Shown one piece after another: positions 1-11,800 of a DNA stretch of 64,000 nucleotides; the first letter of the stretch is position 1; every line of letters starts with the position of its first letter. The stretch lies in NCBI RefSeq assembly GCF_001542625.1, contig NZ_CP016279.1:7750001-7814000 (forward strand), given 5' to 3'. The notes under the pieces are model-generated. The model made no database searches. It was not told the DNA's origin and was given only the letters and a program-made list of their open reading frames with translations. Source of the DNA: Streptomyces griseochromogenes (GTDB taxonomy: Bacteria > Actinomycetota > Actinomycetes > Streptomycetales > Streptomycetaceae). The position numbers were made by a program, and so were the translations under genes.

Positions 1-511
1 GGCCGACTCCCGGTCGCGGGCGTCACACAGCAGTACGGGCACGTCCTCGTCCAGGTCGAGTGCCTGGCGGATGGCCTGCGCAGGGTAACGGTCGGCGCCT
101 TCGAAGCAGTTGACGCCGACGAGGAAGGGTATGCCGCGTCTCTCGAAGTAGTCGACGGCGGCGAAGCAGTCCTCCAGACGGCGTGTGTCGGCGAGGACCA
201 CGGCGCCGAGCGCGCCCTCGGACAGCTCGTCCCACATGAACCAGAACCGTTCCTGCCCGGGCGTTCCGAACAGGTACAGCACAAGGTCCTCGCGCAGGGT
301 GATGCGGCCGAAGTCCATGGCCACGGTGGTCGTGTGCTTGCCCTCCACGCCGGTGGTGTCGTCGACGGGGCGCCCGGCCTCGGTGAGCAACTCCTCGGTG
401 CGCAGCGGCCTGATCTCGCTGACTGCGGCGACGAGGGTCGTCTTGCCCACGCCGAAGCCGCCGGCCACCAGGATCTTGAGCGTGACGGGCTCGACCGGGG
501 GCTTGCCGCGC

Positions 512-531
<20 letters not shown>
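1..531 (-). CDS. cvnD: CvnD-type Ras-like GTPase of a conservon (3' end cut by window)
   Basis: Small GTPase of the conservon family, expected to work at the membrane with the CvnA sensor kinase-like protein, CvnB and CvnC. The frame starts at ATG 531-529 and is still open at base 1, giving 177 codons; the C-terminus is missing. The P-loop GGFGVGKTT is at residues 24-32 and a switch II-like FGTPGQERF at 88-96, as in MglA/Ras-like bacterial GTPases. Its first 20 bases lie inside the 3' end of the upstream oxoprolinase gene, so translation is probably coupled. In most conservons cvnD directly follows cvnC; here a 3.6-kb gene separates them. Confidence 0.9.
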
Positions 532-4150
<3,619 letters not shown>

Positions 4151-4174
4151 GTCACTACTCCGCTTCCGCGCCGG

Positions 4175-4570
4175 TCACAGCGCCCGGAGGCCGTTGATCA
4201 CGTCGCGCAGAATACTCTCGTCCGGCAGCTCGGCCGGGGGCACCGGCCGTGTCACATGAACGAGTTCCGCGTGCACGAGATCTCCGATGAGAACGCGCAC
4301 CACTCCGATGGGCAGCTTGAGTTCCGCGGCGAGTTCGGCCACCGACTGCGGTGCCTCACGGCACAGTCCGACGATGTCCACGTGCTCCGGGGCGAGCGTG
4401 GGATCGCCCTCCGGATCGCCGGTGTGGGGTTCGGTGACAACCACCGCGATCAGATCGAGGCGGTGCTGAGCCGGACTCGTGGTGCGGCCGCGCGTCATGG
4501 CGTAGGGACGGACGACCGGCCCGGCCTCGTCGTCGAACCAGTGGCTTCTTCCCTGACCGTCTCCGCTCAT
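4175..4570 (-). CDS. cvnC: CvnC, DUF742 protein of the conservon
   Basis: A 131-aa DUF742 protein, the third conservon member. It has a predicted winged-helix-like core (AELAAELKLPIGVVRVLIGDL around residues 80-100) and the usual C-terminal INGLRAL. DUF742 proteins are thought to act with CvnA, CvnB and CvnD in a membrane-associated complex; their biochemical role is not settled. The gene starts at ATG 4570, 9 bp after cvnB, so it belongs to the same transcript. The window-specific oddity is what follows: the oxoprolinase gene instead of cvnD. Confidence 0.92.
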   Translation of the reverse strand: MSGDGQGRSHWFDDEAGPVVRPYAMTRGRTTSPAQHRLDLIAVVVTEPHTGDPEGDPTLAPEHVDIVGLCREAPQSVAELAAELKLPIGVVRVLIGDLVHAELVHVTRPVPPAELPDESILRDVINGLRAL

Positions 4571-4579
4571 GTCATTTCA

Positions 4580-5014
4580 CTACCCGCCTGCGGGCAGATC
4601 GGTGCGCGGAGCGGTGCCCAGATGCACGCCGACCCGCTTGACCAGGAGTGTCATTTCGTAGGCCACCTGGCCGACGTCGGAGTCGGCGTCGGAGAGGACG
4701 GCGAGGCAGCTGCCGTCCCCGGCGGCGGTCACGAACAGGAAGGCGTCGTCGAGCTCGACCACGGTCTGCCGGACGCTGCCCGCGTCGAAGTGACGGCCCA
4801 CCCCCTTGGCGAGGCTGTGGAAGCCGGACGCGACGGCGGCCAGGTGCTCGCTGTCCTCCCTGGTCAGGTCCTTGGACACCCCGGTGGGCAGACCGTCGCC
4901 GGAGAGCACGACGGCCTTGCGGATGCTGGCGACCCGGTCGACGAGATCGTCCAGGAGCCAGTTCAGCTCCACCTTGTTCGTCTCGGTGGAGCCGGTGGCC
5001 TTCGGTGCGGTCAT
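4580..5014 (-). CDS. cvnB: CvnB, roadblock/LC7 domain protein
   Basis: A 144-aa single-domain roadblock/LC7 protein (LNWLLDDLVDRVASIRKAVVLSGDGLP near the N-terminus). This family regulates small Ras-like GTPases such as MglA and conservon CvnD, either as activator or scaffold. The ATG at 5014 overlaps the stop of cvnA in an ATGA, indicating translational coupling. Length and sequence are typical for the second gene of Streptomyces conservons. Confidence 0.93.
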   Translation of the reverse strand: MTAPKATGSTETNKVELNWLLDDLVDRVASIRKAVVLSGDGLPTGVSKDLTREDSEHLAAVASGFHSLAKGVGRHFDAGSVRQTVVELDDAFLFVTAAGDGSCLAVLSDADSDVGQVAYEMTLLVKRVGVHLGTAPRTDLPAGG

Positions 5015-7854
5015 CGACCGTCCCCCTTAGTCGTTCCTTGTGCTGAGCCGTTCTGGGCGCCTTCGCCCGCGGCGTTCTCCTTGCGGCCGCGCTGCCAGCC
5101 GTGCTGGAGCGAGGCCATCCGGCTGCGGACCTCGTCGGCGTCGCGGTCGGAGGGTTGCGCCGCGGACTCGGGGCGCCGGTCGGGTTCCTGCTTGAGCTGC
5201 GGGGCCAGGTTGGCCTGCCGTATGCGTCGGGGCAGCGGTCCGGTGCCGGGCCCGGGTTCCGGGACCGCGCCGCCGGGGGGCGGGTCCGCATCGCCCGGGC
5301 CGCCGCTGGAAGCGGCCGCCGAGGGCCGGGGCCGTCTGGGCAGCGCCGGGACCTCGGGGGTCTCGTCCGTGCTGCCCGCCGAAGTCGCCGCGCGCTCGTC
5401 GGGGTCGTGTGGCCCGGGGGACCGCCGGGCCGCCTCGCCGCGGCGGCGGGCCGGCAGCGGGGCCGGTCCGCCCGTGTCGGAACGGCGGCGCCCGGTCGCG
5501 GGCTGCTCGTCGGGGTCACCGCGCCGGGGGCGCTGCTCGGTGACGGGCTTGCCGTGCGAGCTGACCAGCTTGGGCGTCTGCCGCCGGGGCAGCGGTACGG
5601 GTCCGCCGGAGCGCTGGGCGGCCGGCCTGTCGTCGGCGTGGCTCTCGTCGGCCCGCGGGGAGGCCGGCTGATGGGGCTCATCCCGCCGGGAGGCGGCCGG
5701 GTCGTCGGCGCTGCCGCGGGAGCGGGGGCGGAACAGCCCGCCGCGCTCGGTCTCCTCGTCCGTCAGCGCCCCCGGGAAGTCGTCGATGGCGTCCAGGTCC
5801 ACGGGGCCCTCCAGCTCGACCGGTCCGTCCAGCAGGGAGGTCGGCACGCCGGGCAGTTGCGCCGGCGCCTGGGAGCGGCCGGAGGAGAGGCTCGCCGCCT
5901 GCCCGGCTTCCCCCGAGGGGCGGGCGCGGTCGAGGCGGAAGCCGATGCCGTTGGTGTCCGGGACATCGTCGGTGAGCAGTGTGTCGGGAATGAAGACGAT
6001 GGCGGTGGTGCCGCCGTAGGGGGACGGCTGAAGGGAGACCCGGACGTTCTGACGCTGGGCGAGGCGGCTGACCACGAACAGGCCGAGCCGGTCCGTGTCG
6101 GAGAGTTCGAACTCGGGCGTCTCGGCGAGCCGGAGGTTGGCGTCCAGCAGTGCCTCGGCCGCCATGCCCAGACCCCGGTCGTGGATCTCCAGGGTGAAAC
6201 CGTTGGCGACCCGCTCGCCGAGCACCTGCACGGCGGTGTGCGGCGGCGAGAAGACCGTGGCGTTCTCGAGGAGTTCGGCCGCCAGATGGGTGAGGTCGGC
6301 GACGGCCGGGCCGGTGACGGCGACACGCGGCAGGCGCCGGACCTCGATGCGCTCGTAGTCCTCGACCTCCGCGACGGCGGCGCGGACGACGTCCATCAAC
6401 TGCACGGGTCTGCGCCACTGCCGCGACGGTGCGGCGCCGGAGAGGATCACCAGGCCCTCGGCGTGCCGGCGCATACGGGTGGTGAGGTGGTCCAGGCGGA
6501 AGAGGTCGGCGAGTTCGTCGGTGTCCTCGGTCCTGCGTTCCATGGTGTCCAAAAGGGTGAGCTGCTTGTGCAGCAGCACCTGACTGCGGCGGGCGAGGTT
6601 GACGAAGACCTCGGAGACGCCGGCGCGCAGTTCGGCCTGCTTGACGGCGGCCTCGACGGCGGCGCGCTGCAGGGTGTTGAGGGCCTGGCCGACCTCGCCG
6701 ATCTCGTTCTTGTCGTACTCCAGCCGGGGCACCTCGGTCTCGACGTCGACCTGTTCACCGGCGGACAGGCGCCTCATCACGCTGGGCAGCCGCACACCGG
6801 ACGCCTCGTGCGCCTCCAGGCGCAGCTGGCGCAGATCGCGGATGAGGCTGCGGCCGACGCGCACGGACAGGACGATGGAGAGCAGCAGGGTGACGAGGCC
6901 GAGGACGCCCGCGACGGCCGCCTGCACGATGACGCTCATGGCCACGGGCCGTACCCGGTCCTGGAAGCGATCGCCGGCCTGGTCGTCCATGGTGCCGAGT
7001 TGGTCGAGGACGCCGGCCGCGGCGGAGTCCCAGGTCCGGGCGGTGACGCCGTGCGGGGTTCCGGCGTCCGTGCGGACGGCGTTCTCCTCGGCCACGCGCA
7101 GCGGGGCGGTGGTGGCGTTCTTCCAGAAGCGTTCGTACCGATCGCGCTCCGCGGCGGGCAGCAGCGGCAGGCTGGTGTCGTACAACAGGGTGCGCTGGGC
7201 GATGAGGTCGGAGATGTCGCGGGTCTCGTCGTGGGAAAGCGTGCCGACCACGAGCGAGGAACCGAGCAGGGCGTCCTCGCGGGAGAGCAGCTCGCGGGCG
7301 CGGCCGATGTTGATCATGGCCTGACCCTGCTTTTCGATCTCGACGTCGTCGATGCCGTCGAGCACGGAGAGCAGGGAGAAGCAAGAGTCCACGAGCCGGT
7401 CGTAGAGGCCGAGTGCCTGGGCGCGGCTGACCGTGCGCTCCTCGACGCTGCGGCGCAGCGAGTCGAGGCCGTCGAAGGCGTCCAGGGCGGCGGTGAGGCG
7501 TTCGGTGTCGGACTCGTCCATGTCGTCGAGAACGTCATGGTCCTGGGCGTTCTTGCGGATCTTGGCGACCGCACGGTCGGTGGCGGCGCGGGTGCGGTGC
7601 AGCGCCGAGAGGGCGTCGGCCGCCCGCGGGTCGGCGAGGTAGACGAGGGTCTGGCGGCGTTCCTCCTGCAGGACGCGGACCGTGTCGTCGGCCGGGTAGC
7701 CGATGTTCTGTACGACGTCGGTCACATGGAAGAGCCGGGTGACCTCACGTCCCGTGAGTACCGTGGCGAAACCCCAGACGGCGGTCAGGGACACCAGCGG
7801 CACGAGAAGCAGCGCCACGATCTTCCGGCGGATCGACTTCCCGCGAAAGCGCAT
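5011..7854 (-). CDS. cvnA: CvnA, conservon sensor histidine-kinase-like protein
   Basis: A 947-aa membrane sensor. An N-terminal basic patch (MRFRGKSIRRK) and a membrane segment (IVALLLVPLVSLTAVWGF) come first, then a roughly 280-residue helical extracytoplasmic sensor domain, a second membrane segment (AAVAGVLGLVTLLLSIVLSV), a HAMP-like linker, and a HATPase domain with LAAELLENATVFSPP and HDRGLGM. No canonical phospho-acceptor H-box is obvious, as is common in CvnA proteins. The last 300 residues are Pro/Arg/Ser-rich and probably disordered. ATG 7854 is chosen because GGGGGAGG lies just upstream; an in-frame GTG at 7893 is possible. First gene of the conservon, with about 420 bp of non-coding DNA before it. 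Confidence 0.92.
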   Translation of the reverse strand: MRFRGKSIRRKIVALLLVPLVSLTAVWGFATVLTGREVTRLFHVTDVVQNIGYPADDTVRVLQEERRQTLVYLADPRAADALSALHRTRAATDRAVAKIRKNAQDHDVLDDMDESDTERLTAALDAFDGLDSLRRSVEERTVSRAQALGLYDRLVDSCFSLLSVLDGIDDVEIEKQGQAMINIGRARELLSREDALLGSSLVVGTLSHDETRDISDLIAQRTLLYDTSLPLLPAAERDRYERFWKNATTAPLRVAEENAVRTDAGTPHGVTARTWDSAAAGVLDQLGTMDDQAGDRFQDRVRPVAMSVIVQAAVAGVLGLVTLLLSIVLSVRVGRSLIRDLRQLRLEAHEASGVRLPSVMRRLSAGEQVDVETEVPRLEYDKNEIGEVGQALNTLQRAAVEAAVKQAELRAGVSEVFVNLARRSQVLLHKQLTLLDTMERRTEDTDELADLFRLDHLTTRMRRHAEGLVILSGAAPSRQWRRPVQLMDVVRAAVAEVEDYERIEVRRLPRVAVTGPAVADLTHLAAELLENATVFSPPHTAVQVLGERVANGFTLEIHDRGLGMAAEALLDANLRLAETPEFELSDTDRLGLFVVSRLAQRQNVRVSLQPSPYGGTTAIVFIPDTLLTDDVPDTNGIGFRLDRARPSGEAGQAASLSSGRSQAPAQLPGVPTSLLDGPVELEGPVDLDAIDDFPGALTDEETERGGLFRPRSRGSADDPAASRRDEPHQPASPRADESHADDRPAAQRSGGPVPLPRRQTPKLVSSHGKPVTEQRPRRGDPDEQPATGRRRSDTGGPAPLPARRRGEAARRSPGPHDPDERAATSAGSTDETPEVPALPRRPRPSAAASSGGPGDADPPPGGAVPEPGPGTGPLPRRIRQANLAPQLKQEPDRRPESAAQPSDRDADEVRSRMASLQHGWQRGRKENAAGEGAQNGSAQGTTKGDGR

Positions 7855-8274
7855 GGCCTCCCCCAGCTCGACCCCCACCGGCCGGGGGTACACATGTCCG
7901 TCAACAAACGGCGCGAGCCTACTACCGCCCCACGACTAACTCGAAGACACGTCCGGAGGATGAACTTCCGCTCCGGCGCCGAGAGATGGCGAGTTGTCCG
8001 GGTATTATGGGAGATTGCGCCCGGGTTGTGCGCTCCCACATCGGGACCGGCCGAAGCAGTACGGACAGCCAGTTGGCTGGAAATTTTCGCAAGTGGGGAA
8101 TCTTCGCGGGGCGTTGTTCGTCCTTCTCTACGGGAGATGGGGGCGGAATCGGCCACAGGAGCCGCATCCCGCACCCCGGCGGCGTAAAACAGCGCAAGCC
8201 GGGCAGCCACTGGGGAGTCGGGGCCTTCGGGCACCGGGGCGAGCGGTCTGCCGGCGGTGGGGAGTGACACGGTG
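7855..8274. other. 420-bp divergent intergenic region between cvnA and the 8.3-kb membrane-protein gene
   Basis: Carries the promoters of two divergent genes. It is less GC-rich than its surroundings, with A+T patches near 8010 (TATTAT) and 8080 (GGAAATTTTCGC). I see no convincing open frame with Streptomyces codon bias and no clear long inverted repeat. No operator or start point can be assigned from sequence alone. Confidence 0.5.
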
Positions 8275-8808
8275 ATGGGGACGGCGGAGCGGCGCGAGGC
8301 GCCCGAGGAGAGCGAGGCGGAGCGCTCGGCGGAGCGACGGCGCCGTCAGGCGCCGGATCGCGACATTCCGGAGCGGGGGCGTGCCGGGGAGCCCGTGGTC
8401 GGGCAGCAGGAGTCTTGTCACCGGCCGTTGTGGATCGAAGAGCCCGCGCGGCGGCGCCGGATGCCGGATCCGGTGCGTACGGCGGCGGTACGGGCGGTGC
8501 TGATCATCGCGGTGACGCTGATCCAGGCCATGGTGGCGTTCCTGTGCACGCTGGCAGGCTCCTGGCTGGCGTTCCCGATGGTGATCAGCAGCGTCGCCAG
8601 TACGGTGGTGGCGACGTGGGCCGCGGTCGATGTGTGGGTGACCCGCCAGGTGTGGAGCCAGCGGCACGGCGTGGTCTCCGAGCCGAGCAGCACCGCCCGC
8701 TCGCTGCGCCGCGAGCGCCGCGCCCGTCGGCGTCAGGAGCGGATCGCCGCGCGGGAGCAGGAGCGGATACGCCGACGGGGCGGCACCGGGCAGCTGTCGC
8801 ATCCCTGA
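8275..8808 (+). CDS. Small two-helix membrane protein with basic tails, unknown function
   Basis: A 177-aa protein I do not recognise. A charged, Arg-rich N-terminal 65 residues is followed by two membrane helices (about 73-94 and 98-120; VRAVLIIAVTLIQAMVAFLC and the stretch after GSWLAF) and a basic coiled tail rich in RRERRARRRQERIAAREQERIRR, suggestive of nucleic-acid or acidic-partner binding on the cytoplasmic side. ATG 8275 is preferred because GTGGGGAG just upstream acts as ribosome binding site; GTG 8272 is the alternative. It is convergent with the SMC-like gene (82 bp between stops), so a shared role is possible but unsupported. Confidence 0.7.
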   Translation: MGTAERREAPEESEAERSAERRRRQAPDRDIPERGRAGEPVVGQQESCHRPLWIEEPARRRRMPDPVRTAAVRAVLIIAVTLIQAMVAFLCTLAGSWLAFPMVISSVASTVVATWAAVDVWVTRQVWSQRHGVVSEPSSTARSLRRERRARRRQERIAAREQERIRRRGGTGQLSHP

Positions 8809-8890
8809 CCTTCGGACGGGCCGGTTGCGGTGACCTCGGCGGCCGGTGCCGGCCGCCGGGCCGGCACTCCGCTCAGCTGCCCCCGACCCC

Positions 8891-11800
8891 TCACGCCGGC
8901 CGCTTGTACATCCGGGTCGCCGTGATCTCGCTGTGCACCGCTTCTCCGGTCTGTGCCTGCTGCGGCAGTCCCGGACGCAGGTGTTCCTCCACGCTGATGT
9001 ACTTCAGGCCCGCCCTGAGGTCGGCGTCATTGCGCAGCCGGATGACCAGCGGGAACTCGGCCAGCGCGGTGGTGTCGAACAGACCGGTGGTGTAGAGCAG
9101 CTGCACGCCCAGCGCGTCGGAGACGGCCCGCTGGAGTTCCAGCAGGTACGTCGCGTTGGCGCGGCCGATCGGGTTGTCGAGGAACAGCGTGCCCGCGTGG
9201 CGCTGCTTGTCCCGCCCCCGGTCGTTCGACCGGAGCGCGGCCATCGTGCAGTACAGCGCGATGGCGGCGGTGAGCAGCTGACCACCGGAGAACACGTCGC
9301 CCATCTGCCCGACGGGCACCCGCTCGGCGCGCAGTACGGCGTCGGGCTTGAGGATCTCGACGGCCACGCCCTTGGGCTGGAGCGCTGCCGCGACTCCGCG
9401 CAGCAGCAGGGACATGCCGTCACGACGCAGGTCCGAGTTCTTCTTCACGGCCGCGCGCGTGGCGTCGTCGATGACCTCGCCGAGCCGTTCGGTGAGGGTC
9501 GCCTGGTCGGGCTCTTCGAAGCGGATGCGCAGGAACTCCTGCCCCGACCACTCGCCGAGGCCTTCCGGGAGGCGGGAGAGCCGCTGGGCGGAGCGCAGGG
9601 TGGCGAGGGCCGACTCGACCAGTCCCCTGAGCCGGTCCACGATCGAGTCCCGGTTGCGCTCCAGCTGGGCCAGCTCGTCGGTGAGGACGCGCAGTCGGGG
9701 CGCGAAGGCGTCCGCCCACTTCTGGGCGTGCTCGGGCAGGGCGGAGGCGGGCAGCTCACGGATCTGCTGCCGGGCGGGGGTGCGGACCTGCTCGTAGCGC
9801 GTGGAGTTGGCGTGCCGGACGAGCACGTCGCTCGCCTCGCGCACGGCCGACTCGGCGGCGGCGAGGTCGGCGGCGCAGCCGCGCAGCGAGCGGCGCGCCT
9901 CGGCGGCCGAGTGCCGGGCCTCCTCCAGGCTGCCCGGGTACGGCTCCGGCTCCTCCTGCTCCTCTTCGACGGCGTGCTCGCGCAGCAGGTCGCGGAGCAT
10001 CGCGGCGATCTCGTCGAAACCGCTCGCCGCGTCCTCGGCGGCCCGGTGCGCCTCCAGCAGTTCGGCGTGCGCCTCCCGGGCCTCGGCCAGCGCCTCGGTG
10101 CGGGAGGCGAGTTCGGCCGTGGCGGTGCGCAGCAGGGCCTGGGCGTGCTCGGCGTCGCGCGGCACGAGTTCCTCGGGCAGCTCGGTGTGTGCCTCGCCGT
10201 CCTCGGGGGCGTGTCGCTCTGCCTCGCCGCGCAGCCGTCCGAGCTGCTCGCTCGCCGTGGACATCCGGGTCTCCAGGAGCTGCACCAGCTCCTCCGCGCG
10301 CGCGGCGGCGGCCTGCCGGGAGGGGCCGTCCGAGCCGTCCGGCGACTGCAGCAGCTGTTCGGCGCGGGTGCGGACCTTGTTGCTGAGCCGGTCGAGTTCA
10401 GCGCGGGCCGCGCTCTCGTCGCTCTCCGCACGAGCCTGCTCGGCGCGCAGGTCGGCGCCGACGCCGACCTTCTCGTACACCTGGGAGGCGGCCCGGTAGG
10501 CCTCGCGCAGGGCGGGCAGGGAGGTCTTCGGGGCGTCCGCGCCGTCCTCCTGTACGTCGTCGGGGGCGCCGGCGATCTCGGAGCGTTCGGCGCGCAGCGC
10601 ACGCGCGGTGCGGCGGGCGTCGTCGGCGGCGCGCTGGGCGGCGCGGCGGTCCTCGTCGGCGGCACGGGCGCGCTCCAGGCAGACCTGGGCACGGGCCTCC
10701 GACTCGGCGGCCTCGTCGGCGAGTTCGCGCAGTTTCACCTGCCAGCCGGCGCGCTCGCGCAGCCGGAAGGCGAGCCCGGCGAGGGCGTCGGCGGCGCGCC
10801 GGGCCTTCTGCGCGGATTCCTGCCGTTCGTCTCGGACCTGCACGGCCTCGGCGGCGGACTCCTCGGCCTCGGCCCGCGCCGTGCGCGCCTCGGCCAGTTC
10901 GGCCTCGGCCTCCTCGGCGAACGCGCGGGCCTCCTGGGCGGCCTCGGCGAGTTCGGTGAGCCGGCCGGCCGGGCAGCCGGTGCGCCAGGAGGCGAGGCGT
11001 GCGGCAAGCTCGCGGTCCTTGCCGAGCCGGGCGGCCAGGGCGCGGATCTCCTCGTCGCGTTCGGTGGCCCGCGCGCGCAGCGTCTGCCGCTCCTCGTCGG
11101 CGGCGTGTTCGTCGTGCATGGCCGGGTTCGGCGGGACGAGGAAGACGTCACTGGGGGTCGCGTCCGGGGCCGGGGTGGGGGCGAGCAGCGCGGCGGCCGT
11201 GCCGACGGCCACGGCCGAGCGGGGCAGCAGGGCGGCCTCGGAGAGCGCCTCACGGGCTCGTGCGTGTGTGTCCGGGTCGGTGATGATCACGCCGTCGACC
11301 AGTTCGGGGCGGGCGGCGAGCACGCGCGCGTGGTCGGCGGGGTCGACGGCCTGTGCGAGGTAGCGCCAGCCGGGCAGCGCGGGGATGCCGTGCTCGCCGA
11401 GGAACTCGACGGTGGCCAGGACGTCCGGGCCGGGCGGCAGCAGTCCGCCGTCACCGAGGGCTCCGAGGATGCGGGCGTCGTCCGCGGCGGCGGTGCGCAG
11501 GTCGAAGAGGTGCCGTTCGGCGGTCGACACGGCGTCGTCGAGCAGCTCGCGCAACTCGTCGGCGAAGCGGTCGAGTTCCTCGGGCGTGACGGGTCCTTCG
11601 TCCGAGGCGCCGGACGCGCCGGCGTCCGCGGTCCCGGTGTGCGCGCCCGGGGCACCGTGGCCGCCGGCCGCCAGGCCGGTCCGGTCGTCCGATGTGTCGT
11701 CGTCTCCCGACCGGGGTGCGGGCACACCGGGCCGCCCGGCCCCGACGGCGCCCGGCAGGTTCAGGAGTTCCGCCAGCCGTTCCTCTGTCGCGAGGGACTC

